64,000 nucleotides of DNA, taken from contig CM038469.1 of NCBI GenBank assembly GCA_021464415.1, forward strand, positions 28,079,736 through 28,143,735. Reading direction: 5' to 3'. Source of the DNA: Lonicera japonica. Its lineage: Eukaryota > Streptophyta > Magnoliopsida > Dipsacales > Caprifoliaceae. The notes beneath the pieces were generated by a model that saw nothing but the letters and a program-made list of their open reading frames with translations, made no database searches and was not told the origin of the DNA. Both the position numbers and the translations under genes were made by a program. Each line of letters opens with the position of its first letter. Position 1 is the stretch's first letter. Positions 24,101-36,524 of the stretch are shown here, in pieces.

Positions 24101-27100
24101 TGGTGCTCAATAATTAAAAGCATGTATGTTGTTCACGAAAATGGGTGGGACACAAACATGGTTACTAGAGGCACTCACAAGAACCCTTGGAAAGCCATCT
24201 CTAGTGGCATTGAAAAGATAGGATCTCTCGCAACACAAATGCATTGATTGCATCAATTATTCATTGAAAGTTTCTTGATTTTTTCTCATGGGATTTAGAA
24301 TTTCGTAGAAATTTAGATTAGAGAGATTGAGGAATTCTTGGATTTGGTTTCTCACTCTCTTTCTAATGTGTCTAGTACCGAGAGAGACTAGATCTTGGGT
24401 GGGGGAAAAATCGGGGACATTTTCTTGCAAATCTTTCTTTCACTTGCTCATCAATTCACTGCTGGACCCTACCTAATCTAGCAATTTCTCTTTCTTGGAG
24501 TATTCTGTGCAAAAAGGGAGGAGAGAATATCGATCACATTCTATTACATTGCAGCTTCACAAACTTTATGTGGAATAAGGTGGGGGAGGAATTTGAAGTG
24601 ATTGGAGCTATGCCTAGCTCATGGCATGACCTTTTGGTATGGAATGGCAGTTCAGAGGGAATAAAAAGAAAGTCAAAATTGTTGTGGAGATGCTGCTGCT
24701 TGGCATTATCATGGTGTATTTGGCAGGAGAGAAATGCTAGTGTATTTGAAGACAAATATTCTGATGCCGCTGAAGTTTGGAGTAAAATCAAACAGTTAGC
24801 ATCACTATGGGCTAGCTCTTCAAATCTGTTTGGAAACTTATTAATCTCAGAATTATGTTGGAATTGGGGTGCTGCTGTTCAGTGATGTTGCTGGCTGTGG
24901 CTTTGGCTTTGGCACATAACTGTTGATTTGATCTCTTGGCTTTGGTGGACTGCTGGTTCATCAATGTTGTATTCATCATTGTAAAGTTTGATTAGTATTT
25001 AATAAAAGCGTTTTGTTTCTGATAAAAAAAAAATTGGTAAGTGGAAAATGGTTTGTAAGAGAAATACAGAGAGGTTTAGCGAATGGGGGCTGCAACAGTG
25101 GATCATGGTGTGATGGTTACAGATGAGGTTTGTTTTGGAATGAGAGAAAGTAGAAAAGAAGATGTAGAAAGAGAGAAATGCCATCCAATTTGATGCGAAG
25201 ATTAATTATGGGGGTTGTGGTTCCTTGTAGTGGTGGTATTTAGTTAGAGTGGGAGCTGACAATTTTGATATTAGGGAGATTAAACTAATTTGACATTGAT
25301 TACAACAAATTTTCTAAAGAAATGATGAAATGAAAACGATAGTGTAGGGGTGTGTTTGGATATGTGTATGAGATGGATAGAGGGGTTGGGGAGTGATACA
25401 GTCCATGTGCTTTTTCAGGGAGTTAATTTATCGAATATTTAGGGGGATTGGAGAGCACGAATTTTTTGAATTTTGTTACCATTCATTTGTCTACTTTTTT
25501 CTTTTTTTCTTTCCTTTTTTTTTTCTGATGTTATGTAGAGGACATCTTGTCCTCATACTCTGTGAAACACTTATTTGCCTCTATAATTTTTCTTTTTCGG
25601 TAAATAAAAGAATTGGTCTAGTATTGCTGCATCATTGCTGGTCTTTAGGCTTCTTTTCCTATTTCTCTAAATGGAGTGAGCACGAGAAAGTCTTTTATGT
25701 TATTTCTTTTTCGAAAGACCGAAAGAGAACAATATGGACAGTTGGATGTGGGGACTTTGGACTTTGGAAGATAAACTATTTTTGAAATATACCAAAATGG
25801 CAGTCCAAATTGGATCCCTGAGAGGCTAACCTTATTATCGTCTCCACGAGTCCACATTACTCTTGAGAATTCAGTAGTCATGTGAGTATACTTCTGTATT
25901 ATCTTCTTATGTTTTCACACTAGTCATTTGTTGTATTAGTACCCACACCCCATGGTTAAATCCTCTCCTGGATAAATAGTGGATCCAACCAGACTCTTCT
26001 TCAAGTTCTTGCTACAACAAAATAATAATATTTACTAGAATATGTGGCACACTTGATGTGTGCATATTGTACATGGTAATTCTTAGCATTAAAATTGTAA
26101 CTAAAAATCCCCTTTGAGACAATGTGATCATATTTGATCAATTGGTTAAAATGCAAATTAGAGTAAAGTTCACACGTTAAAATTTTGCTAGAACTATTGT
26201 TTATAATGAAGGGTAATTTTGTAATTTCAAGTACGAACCAAAAGGGCTCCTCTTACTTAATATATAGTAATAGATAACATCATCTCTTTTTCCTCTGGAC
26301 TATTTATCTTGATGAAAGTAAGAATAAAACACCTGAACTCCTGATAATTTACTTTCTTCTTCTGCAGATTGCTGAGATACCAAAGCTAACATCGGGTTGC
26401 ACTGAGTTCAGTGAATCTGCAGAACAGATTTTGGAGAAGAGGAAAATGAATCAAACTTTATTAGCCAATCATAGTACTTTGCTTGACTTACTTGAAATTC
26501 CTCAGCTTATGGACACGTATGTGATTAAGTAAAAGCTATAAAGATTTATATGTATAGTTCAATTTTGCCAATTTTATTGAAGGTCCGAATGCCAAGTCTT
26601 TTGCTAAATATGCAGCCATTTAGATCTACTTTCTAAAAAGTACCTGATGGTGGGTCATATAAGGAAAATGTGGGAACTCAAAACATTTTTCTTTTGGGAA
26701 GCGGGGCTTTCACAAGTTCCAGATCATAGTACATATATAATCATTAGATGGTTAGCATAGCTTTAAGAGGAAATTTATATCCCTTTGAAGTGGCTTTCAA
26801 ATAATATTTGAATTTTGAGAAAACTGTAATGCAATCAACAACAATTAAATCAATGCATTTCTCATGAGGATGGAGAGAAAAGTTAAGTCGGGTGAGGGGG
26901 AAGAACTGGACAACTTGATGCACCTTGGAGTGATTGTCTTTGTTTCTTCTTGATAATTGGTTTCTCTATTTTATATATCTTGTATCCTTGCTCTAGTGTA
27001 TTTTTTTATTGCTGACCATGTGTAGCATAATTATGTCTCATCTTTCCCTAGGTGTGTAAGGAATGGAAATTACGATGAAGCCCTCGACTTAGAAGCATTT

Positions 27101-30100
27101 GTTTGCAAACTTTCAACAATGCACCCAAAGTGAGTTGGCTTCTCTCATTCTAGTCACTAACTCATAACATTTTTGGCAGACTTCACAATTATGAAGGGAG
27201 ATTACTAAGACACCGCTTTCTCATCATACTCTCCCCCACCCCTCACCCCTCACCCCCCAGCGTATTATTTATTTATTTATTTGTGTGTGTGTACAAGATT
27301 ACCTGTTATACAAGCACTGGCTGTAGAAGTTCATCAGACCACCCAGTCTCTTCTTTCGCAGCTTCTCCAGAAACTCAAATCAAACATTCAGGTATGTTGT
27401 GCTGGGGCCGAAGAGGATACCAATAATATTTTGGGCTTTTTTGGCTTCTCCCCATTTTATATGCTATATTAGACTTACACCTTGTTTTCATAATCGTTAA
27501 CCTGTGCCCCTGCATGCGGGGGAATCTCAAAAGAATTGCGTAAAAATGGGGTGTTAAGTTAAATGATTACGGTAAAAAAAAATAAGACATTGCCCTCATT
27601 TTTACACAATTCTTCTAGATTCCCCTGCATGCAGGGGGCAATTTCTAACGATTATGAAAACATTGGTCAAAGTCTAATTTCGCATTAAGGAAAGGGGGCA
27701 AAATCGAAAAATCCCGTGCAAAAATAACTCTGTTCAAACATATGTTCTGAAGTTATTACTTGTAGTTGCCAGAATGTCTCCGCATTATTGGATATCTACG
27801 TCGAATAGGAGTATTCAGTGAATATGAAATGCGCCTACAGGTAGCTTCATTAAAACTATATGTATATATGCCTTTTATTTTGTTTAATATGTGACTGCGC
27901 TTTACTTTTAATACCTATGTCTGACCAAGGTTGTTCTGTGAATCAGTTTTTAAGATGCCGAGAGGCATGGTTGACTGGAATTCTTGAAGACTTAGACCAG
28001 AGAAATGCTTATGAATACTTAAAAGGGATGGTAAACTGTCATAGGATGCATCTGTTTGATGTTGTTAATCAATACCGAGCCATATTTGCCGATGATACAT
28101 CTGGAAGTGAAGAAAACTATGATGGTGGGCTTCTCTTCAGCTGGGCCACCCATCAAATCACATCTCATCTTAAGACCCTTAAGTTTATGCTCCCCAAGAT
28201 AAGTGAAGGCGGGTCTTTGTCAAATATCTTGGATCAATGCATGGTGAGAATCTAGAGTCACAATAATTTCTAGAGGGACATGTATATATATATTTGACAT
28301 AAAAGATTGACATATCTAACGTGGATACAATGTATTGGTTAGAATATGGGATCCATATCAAATCCATCCTTATCAAAATCCGTTGTAAATTTGTAACCAA
28401 CAAGTAATTGCCGGATTGGAATTTCATTGTTTTATATCAGATATATATGTCTGTATAGAATGACTCCTAGAGTTAGATAGTCTATTTTAGTGGCATGCTT
28501 TCTATATTTTTTCACTCCAAGGTGGTGTGGTAGGATAAAAGTTATTAACATCTTGCTGTATCTTTGGTATTGAAAGGTTTGCATGCGATTGACTGGGCTT
28601 CCCTGACTTTTTAATTTGAATAGATAAGTGAACACACAGCAAATTCCATGCCTACAAATGATATCTGGTCATATGGTTCTCCTTGTGTCAAATTCCCTTT
28701 TTTTTTTACTCTTTAAGAAAATTTCGATTTGAATTGTTAGAAGGGAACATTGTAAAGTGATTCTTTTGAGTCCTTTAAAGTCATTGTAGTGTGGATTACT
28801 ATCATATGTCTTCTTGAATGCCCCCAAATTAGGAGTCCAGTTTCCTTTTCTAGATATACTCAATGTATCAAATCTAATTATAGTGAATTAAGTGTTATTC
28901 TTAACCATCGATTATGTTGAAATTACTGTATCCCTAGAACTTTACGAAAGTCAAACACGGACTCTTTATTTGGGATGTTGTATTTATCCGTTGTGTTGCA
29001 TGCCGAGTTTAACAACATATTTCTTTGTGGTTTGCAGTATTGTGCTATGGGGCTCGGTTGGGTTGGATTGGATTTCCGGGGGTTGCTTCCTCCACTTTTT
29101 GAAGAGTACATTTATGATCTTTTCTTCTACCTTTTCTCATGCTTCAATTTCTTATGCTTCAATGTATCTTCTCACATTATCATTATAACCTTTGTGCTTT
29201 ATCCATTGACAGGGCAGTTCTCAACTTGTTCTCGAAAAATATGGCTACAGCAGTTGAGAATTTTCAGGTAAGCTGGATTTCGGTTGAAAATTTCGGGTCT
29301 AGCTTTATGCAACATGTTTGATGGCTTTTCCTTGTAGACGAAGAAAATATCGTAATTGTTATCTTTTACTTTGTCTCAAAGAGAGATTTCCCACTTACCT
29401 TTTTCTGAAGTCTCGAATTGAGAGCCTCATTTTATTTTTGGGAAGTAATCAATGTACCAAATATCATGAGTCACAACAGAAAATGATTTGACCATTGATT
29501 ACGTTGAAAGTCTAAGTGGGACTATCTCTTTGAGATGGAGGGAATACTTTATCTTTTGTTGTTGTTGTTATGTTTGCACTTTTGTTTGCGTAAAAAGTTC
29601 TCCCTCCGGCCCAAATGAAGAGCGCAGTATTCCTTTTTGGGATGTCCCAAATTAAGACTCCTTTTCAGTAAGTAAAATGCATACCAAAACTAATGATAGG
29701 AAACAAGTTCTGTTCTAAACCATTAATTCTGATGAAATGAGTGCAATCTTAAAAAAATGGGAAAATCTTACATGGAGTCTTAATTATGGATGGAGTAATT
29801 GTTATCTTTTGTTATGTTTGCACTTCTGTTTGCATAAAAGAAGCATTTTAAGCTGGAATCAATGTTTTGCTTGGAGCCTATTGTTAGTCTGTGGTGATTG
29901 GTAACATGTTCATTATTTCCTTTTCACTGCAGTTAGTTTTGGATTCTCATCGGTGGGTCCCGTTACCAGCAGTTGGGTTTCCAGCCAATAGTTTTGGTGA
30001 TGAAAGTAACGAAGATGTTACTCCCCCTTCAAGCTTAATGGAGCATCCTCCTCTTGCTGTGTTTGTTAATGGTAAGTTTGCTTGTATTTTGCTCATTTGT

Positions 30101-33100
30101 AAATTACCCTTTCTCGGATATTTGTTCCCTCTTTTGGCTTCTTTGTTGTGACAGAATACAATGTGTTTGGTGGTTGTGCTTGACATTTCAAGTTATGTGC
30201 TGATGAATAGATTTTAAACTAAACATCACAGGAGAAATTTGGAGGTTAGAACTAGTGCAAGAATGCTAAAATTTTGCAAATATTTATAATACTACTCGAC
30301 ATGGTGACACAACATTTACGTAAAATATAGGACACATACATGTTAGGAACACGTCGATTATTGTACACATATATATATGTCAGACGAACTAAAACTTCCA
30401 ATTCAATTGTCACCAAATACATTAATGGAATAAGTACTTCCAACTAATAAAATGTCCCTTTCTATAGTTGAGAAACTATATTTGTGCCCAAAACATGTTA
30501 GAGCGTATTGTAAGAGTGTCCTTGAATGTTGGTATTGAACACGAGAGGAGATCCCCAAGGACGTGTCTGTACTTTGGTGGGACCCACCTCTGAAACCCCC
30601 CACCCCAACCATTGTTCTTACTCTGTCTTCCCCTCTTTGTAGCACTTACCAGAGTAGTTCTGTCATTAAGTGCTGCTTCATATCTACATTTAATGATCTC
30701 ATATTCCAAATTATGGACTCAATTCTTTCCTTCGAGAGTTCAAACTAGCATAATGAAAATGTGTTCCGTGTCAATTATATGCTTGCTCATGGCAATTATA
30801 GCCTATGCCCTATTAAGAGAATCAATGGTTGAATTTTTGATGTACGACTAGTACATCTAAGAGCAATTGATTGGATAGTTGCTGAATAGCCCCTAGTATT
30901 CTCAAGTATTTAGGCATTTCTTCCACATCTATTCCGTTGGTGTGTGTCAGATAAGATGGAACCTATGAAGCACGGATTCTTTTAAAGGTTTGCTGAATCC
31001 AGTCTAGTGTGGCCCCAGTTCGCACCGAAGGAGAATTGGAATTAATTGTATATTTTTAATTTCCGATTCGGCATGGATTCTTTAGGGATTTGGGAGGGAT
31101 TCGAAAAGAGTCCAATTTCCCTTTTTTTTTAAAATCTAAATTGTCTTTTTTAATATAAAAGAGATTTAAATTGATTTTTTTAAAGAAGGGTTATATATAT
31201 ACGGTACGTTTCACACACGGACCAATCCGCATGGATTGGTCCAAAAAGCAGCAAGTGGATTCCACTCTCTCTCCGTAAAGCAGGCATCTTCTCTCTCTCT
31301 TTGTTCCTCTGTTCTTTTTTCTCTCTTCATAAATCTCTTCTCTCTTTTCCAACAAAGGCCATTTACCAACCTAAGATTTTAATAAATCTTGGTTTTATTT
31401 CTTAAAACCCAAATCACTTTCAAACCATGGGTTAAGATTTCATGCCATTTTTTCTCTCTTAAAAAATCAAAATATCATCAAAATAAACAATAGCTCGAAA
31501 ATTTGAAAAGAAGAAATATCATATGCTAAGGCTCCTCTCTCTCAATCTAGGTCTTGAAATTTGGTGCGGTGAGTGGCTTGATTTGTGTTTAATTTTGCTG
31601 GATTGAGTGTGATGTGGGTTTGATTAGGCAATTCGATTTGGTTAATTAGATGTGTGTGTGCTGTGGGATGAGAAATTCATTGAGTTTGGATAGAGAGATT
31701 GAGATTTTACAAATAGAGGAACGGAAAGAGAAACGGAGAAAGAAATGAAGAGAGTGAAACACCATTTTCATAGGTTGAGAGAGAGAAGAAGAAGAGAGAG
31801 AAGAAAGAACAGAGGAATAAATAGAGAGAGAAAGAGGACGCCCTTTTTATGGGGGGAGAGAGTGAGAGTGGAACCCACTTGCTGCTTTTTGTACCAATCC
31901 GTGCGGATTGGTCTGTGTGTGAAACATACCGTATATATATATGTGTATGTATATATAAGCCCACAATTTTTCACTTCAATTTGAAATCCTAAAGCTTCTT
32001 GTACAAAAGTACAAGACAGTGCAATACGATCCTCCAAACTCAGAAACGGCGCAAACTCTCCAACATGATTGGTTCTTTAAGTTCCGTCTCCATCAAATTT
32101 CTTTTCATCAAATTCCTTCTCAGCACTATTAAAACCTAATTTTCTTGTCACTACTATTAAACCCTAATTTTCTTGTTACTACTGTGAAAACCAAATTTTC
32201 TTGTCACAACTATGGAAATCCTAATTTTATTGTCACCAAGCCAATATAATATGCTAAATTTCTTGTGACCACTGTGGAACCCTATTTTTTTTTCTTGTCA
32301 AACTTGTAAATATTTCTTCTCCTTGTGTCTTTTGTTTGAAACTTGTAATGGATTTTAATTTTCTGAATCTTCTTATTCTTGCTTTTTATTCTCTTCCTAT
32401 TTAATTGTGACAATAGGTAATTCTCAAACATGCAATCTAACTAACTAATTAATGTAATTTATATTATTATTTGATTACCACCAAACCGCCCTATCCTAGT
32501 TTTTGAAAATATCTGAATTGTGTCATACTCGAATCCCGCACCTGCGTCGGTACTTCATAGGATGGAATAGAATCTTGAGGGAGTATTCAAGTTTGAGTTT
32601 GGAGACTAAATGTATGTAGTTCTTTCTTTAAAACCAGATTTCACTCTTTCCAGAATGGCTCAGATTCTACAGCTTCATCCAATTTCTAAAGAGGAGTTTA
32701 ATCTAGGGGGGAGGGACTTCATACATATTGAATAAGGAAATGAAGTCTGTCTAGAGGTTTATTATTTGATGCCTCTTGTACACACGTGTCTTGGGCAGGG
32801 ATGATTCTCACGGTTAATATTGGATTGCCACAATTTAATATTAGATCCCATTCTGTGAACTGTTGGTAGTAGCTCTTTAATCTGTATTTATCTGAATATC
32901 AATGTTCAAATGCATACAAGATTAGTGACATTTAACCGTTTTCCAACTGTTGCAGCCTATGTATGTTACTCTTATCATTTTATCACCACCATTGAATATG
33001 CTTTATACTTTATAATCTTTTGCCCAAACCTCGTTTATGTTGACTCCGATTATGCAGACTTTTGATATTGTAAATATATTTATCCAATGGAAAACTGCTA

Positions 33101-33697
33101 ATACTCTCTCTCTCACGGTTGCAGGCGTATCTGCAGCAATGAATGAGTTGCGCCCGTGTGCCCCAATAAGGCTGAAACATTTGCTTGCTCAAGAATTAGT
33201 CAAGGGACTTCAAGCCGTATCCGATTCTTTATTGCTGTACAATACAACACGGATGCTTAGAGAAAACGAATCTCAACTTTTCCTCTCTTTGCCGAGCATT
33301 CATTGAGGTAAAAATTTCCACACTGCCCTAAATTTTTACCCACAATTTCTTTTCTTACATCAAACAACCACCTCCTCATCTTTATTCACTTTTCCAGGTA
33401 GCATATCCACATTGTGCTACATGCTTTAGCCGTTGTTATACTGGTGGAGCTTCTCTCGTCACTGATGCCAAGAATCTGTTTGATGGAATTGGCCGGTTAT
33501 TAGCAAATTCTCGCTCGAGAGAAATACCCAGACAGGGAAATAGTTTAGAGAGGAAAGTTTCGGAAAATGGTAATCTCCCTGTGGTGGAAGATGGGGAAGT
33601 GGCTAAAGTCGAAGAACCAGAGCGTAACGGTGTGGATGATAAGGAGGAGCAGAGTGATAACAATCCGCAGACTGTGGAGAAAAATGGAGAAGCCTGA
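21177..33697 (+). CDS. COG8: Conserved oligomeric Golgi complex subunit 8, 12 coding exons, frameshifted in exon 11
   Basis: COG8 belongs to lobe B of the COG tethering complex, which captures intra-Golgi retrograde vesicles. Coding exons: 21177-21302, 21390-21542, 26368-26516, 27052-27129, 27298-27391, 27766-27840, 27947-28243, 29038-29105, 29213-29267, 29933-30071, 33125-33307, 33398-33697. All introns are GT-AG. The predicted product would be about 572 aa, normal for plant COG8. The Dor1/COG8 domain begins with [16 protein letters not shown] and continues through [12 protein letters not shown] and [13 protein letters not shown]; the tail is acidic. Exon 11 is 183 nt, where frame continuity into exon 12 ([14 protein letters not shown]) needs 185. 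Two bases are missing near 33290 (CTTTGCC where SLCRAF requires TTTGTGCC). Translation therefore ends at TGA 33304-33306, after about 471 aa. Start: [10 protein letters not shown]; the second ATG at 21183 is an alternative. Confidence 0.93.
21954..22951. mobile_element. hAT-type non-autonomous element, 998 bp, in COG8 intron 2
   Basis: The ends are CAGTGTTCTAAAAATCG and CGATTTTTAGAACATTG, flanked by a perfect 8-bp TSD CCTAAAAG (21946-21953 and 22952-22959). Subterminal regions are rich in ATCGGCGAT / CGATAAATCGG motifs. There is no ORF for transposase. It belongs to the same family as the element at 40769-41484 and the fragment at 20560-20649. Confidence 0.92.
23800..25032 (+). mobile_element. 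5'-truncated L1-type LINE in COG8 intron 2
   Basis: Degenerate ORF2 3' end. About 23950-24090 reads a [20 protein letters not shown] block, typical of the end of plant L1 reverse transcriptase. About 24505-24885 reads [14 protein letters not shown], then [19 protein letters not shown], the zinc-binding tail (zf-RVT). Stops and frameshifts lie between. A short poly(A) tail is at 25022-25032. I could not find a confident TSD. Confidence 0.8.
27433..27715. mobile_element. Foldback MITE in COG8 intron 5, ~283 bp
   Basis: The left arm (GGGCTTTTTTGG, ATTAGACTTACACC, TTTTCATAATCGTTA, CCCCTGCATGCGGGGG) pairs as an inverted repeat of about 100 bp with the right arm (CCCCTGCATGCAGGGG, TAACGATTATGAAAA, AGTCTAATTT, CGAAAAATCCC). 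The same family occurs at 47131-47368. It is next to the splice donor of exon 5, about 40 bp downstream. Confidence 0.75.
29360..29548. mobile_element. Stowaway-like MITE in COG8 intron 9
   Basis: The ends GTCTCAAAGAGAGATTTCCCA and GGGACTATCTC..GAGATGGAGGGAATAC are inverted; the GGAGGGAATA end resembles Stowaway termini. Boundaries are approximate. Confidence 0.5.
29600..29796. mobile_element. Stowaway-like MITE in COG8 intron 9
   Basis: Left end CTCCCTCCGGCCCAAATG and right end CTTAATTATGGATGGAGTAA fit the Stowaway CTCCCTCCGTCCC pattern in inverted orientation. Non-coding. Confidence 0.6.
31192..31940. mobile_element. Long-TIR foldback element in COG8 intron 10, ~750 bp
   Basis: Inverted ends at 31201-31274 and 31855-31932 are near-identical (ACGGTA.GTTTCACACAC, GCAGCAAGTG, TTCCACTCTC), bordered by TA runs. 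Inside each TIR is a further hairpin: GGACCAATCC and GGATTGGTCC separated by GCAT. The interior is CT/GA-rich without transposase. The TSD is unreadable in the TA run. Confidence 0.72.
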
Positions 33698-33905
33698 AGG
33701 TGATTTTATGACAGGATAAAGTTTTCGTTTTCGAGAAAAGGTCTCTATATATTGTTTGAAATTCCCTTCTGTAATTTTTTTTGGGTAGCTGTAATGGGCT
33801 GAGTGCAGAGATTGTGAATGATTATAGCATGGAAATTGAATTTGAACCTTTGGTGACATTGAGGAAACAATTTTTCTTAAGGGAGGTGATATAAGTTGTG
33901 CTTGT

Positions 33906-33911
33906 AATAAA
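33906..33911 (+). terminator. Candidate polyadenylation signal of COG8
   Basis: AATAAA about 210 bp after the annotated stop, in a T-rich context. Plant signals are loose, so confidence is modest. Confidence 0.4.
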
Positions 33912-33929
33912 TTTTCTTATTCATAGCTA

Positions 33930-35910
33930 GCTAAGTAGAGAAAAATTTGGTTCCAAATTCTGACTGGGACATTGTTAATATTGAAGGTCAGATATTGGAC
34001 AATGAACATTTATTGAATTCCTTGCAGTTGGACTCGAATCCTCGACGGCTTGACCTGATTTTTAAAAGCAATGCTACACTTACTTTGTCAATCAACTATT
34101 CATACCGGCTGGTTGTATATTGAGAATGCACAACCCATCAATAACAGCTATGAATAACTTGTTGATTTTGTTTTCCAATCTTTAATCCTACGCCTTTTAA
34201 TGATGCATGGGGATAAGCTTTTATTTGTTTGAGATTCTACAACACATCAGTGCACTTGCAATGAATAACCAGTCGATAAAGTCATATGAATAACATCTCC
34301 AATAATCCTATTTATTTCATAGAACACGTTAGTTGAAATAAAGAACTTTTAAATAGAGAGCGATCAACTCCAACAATAAATTTTACTTACATTATAATCT
34401 TTTTTTTTTGAGTTGTCATCTAATTTTAAATACAATTAATTTGAATAAAACTTACAATAAAATAAAAAATTTAAATTAAGTTATTATCGATTTATTATTA
34501 TTGTTATTACCATTTTTTCAAAAATATTATATTAAAAAAAGTTCCTTTTCAATTTTGGCCTTTAAGTTAGGAATTGTTATTTTGGAACCAAACATGCCTT
34601 AAAAAATGAATAAATTATGGTTTTCATTCAGAAATATAGCAAATAACGACCATCTCTTGCCGGCCACATGGGATAGAGGATACGGGTGGTTCTTGTCTCT
34701 TGGGGAGGGGGTGGCTTGAAATCAAACTTTGATTACCAGTGTGAATTACTATACTTTTAGGATCCCGAATCTTATTATCTAATCTATTGATTCAAAATGA
34801 GTTATTTTTCCTTTTTCACAACAATATAAATAAATTAATAATTCATACAATCAAAAATGAAACTAGTATATTGAATTGTTGTAACAAAAAGTCAAACTTT
34901 TGAGTGAATGACCACCTTCCTCACACGAGATAACAGATTATAATTTTAGGGCGTGATTGTTTTGATCCTTAGGGTGAGTTAATGTCTTTCTTTTTGGTTA
35001 AAAATTTAAATACAATTTTACAATATACTTCTGAATTATTAAGAGGTTCTTCCATCTCTTAATATGATTAATGAAATACATATGTTTATTTATCCAAAAA
35101 AGAAAAGAAAATACGAATGTTTGTATAATACCATTTTATCATCAACCAAGACTTTGTCATATTTTAAAAATGGGAAATATGGTCAAAATAATATATATAT
35201 ATTTAGTCATTGTCATAAGGTGTATCTATATCTACATTGGGATGGATTACATATCTAACAAAAGTAGATACGGCACGATAATACGAGACAAATCAACACA
35301 AAATTATAAATTAATGGGTGGAGTTTTAATAGTTTCATGCTATATTAGTGTTGACCTAATAAAATACGATAAGTTAATCAATCGGGACAGTTAATATTCG
35401 TTAACGTGATAACACCCGTTAATAATTAGAGTTACAAATTAATATTGTCCATAAACATACATGTAAACATTTGTATGTTCATTAATCCATTAATGTGTGT
35501 ATATATATACTATATAGGTATATAATTTTAACATATGAATATATGCGTTTGTTAACTGGTTGACCGTATGGCTGTACTTGACTCAAAATAGAACGATTCA
35601 TTTAACAGGTAATATTGGGTGGTATTAAGTTATTTATTAAGATATTAAATTGAGTTTAAAAATAATATTTTTATTTGAATAAAAAAATCACTCGTTTAGA
35701 CCCAAATAAATATGACTCAAAATATGATAAGAAATGAATACGAGTCGAGCCAACCCATTGACAAGTCATTGGAACTAATCCACAATCCCCCGAAAAATTA
35801 ATTGTCCCTGGGTACAAGTGCTGGAATTGAACTCCATTGTGGGAACAGTTTGTACACTAGGAATATAGCTTGGCATTTGCACCACACGTTGTGTTTATTT
35901 ATTTATTCTT

Positions 35911-35955
<45 letters not shown>

Positions 35956-36483
35956 CTAAAATTTAATATTCCTAAAATTGACGAGTTTTAACGAGAACCC
36001 GACTCTTTGATTTTCATGAATATTGGAGCTATATTAAAAATGTACGAATTAGTATTTTTTTCAGTCTAAAATAATTAGAAGCAATCATATAGACATATAT
36101 ATTATTATTATTGTTTTAACCAAAACAAATGTAGCCGTACAAGACTATTATTTTCATCTTTTAAAAATATATATGACAATAGAAGAAAAAAAATATAGTT
36201 TGGGTCCACATTTAGAAGATTTAAAAATTTAAACCGAACTTTTAAATTTAGTTTAACTCTTCTAATTTTCATCTAACATAAACCAAAAACACCTCTAAAA
36301 AAGGGACTATTATCGGCCCGTGTGATAACTCATGCACTTAATCACCGAGGCAAACTCGAATCTCACTTTGTGTTTATTTTATGTCTATTTAGATATTAGA
36401 TTCAAACAAAAAACAAATAAAATTTTGAAAATTAGGTTTTGGACTTCAAATTCATATTTAAATTAGCCAAAAAAATAAAAATA
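33930..36483. other. Intergenic region between COG8 and the methyltransferase gene
   Basis: AT-rich, with an (ATT)n microsatellite at about 35908-35955. No ORF or element boundary supported. GTTCGA-like short stretches at 34030-34050 and 36325-36360 may be SINE relics, but are too degraded to call. Confidence 0.5.
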
Positions 36484-36524
36484 AAGTAATAAATAAATAT
36501 AAGCCCCTCCATTACTAGGGTTTA
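36484..36524 (+). promoter_or_regulatory. Candidate core promoter and transcription start of the methyltransferase gene
   Basis: TAATAAATAAATATAAGCCCC followed by CATTACTAGGGTTTAATTC resembles a plant TATA region plus an AGGGTTT-rich leader, the latter common in housekeeping and translation-related genes. The coding start is 1.5 kb downstream, so a 5'-UTR intron is implied (possible donors GTATGCG at 36591 or GTTGGT at 36645). Confidence 0.4.
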
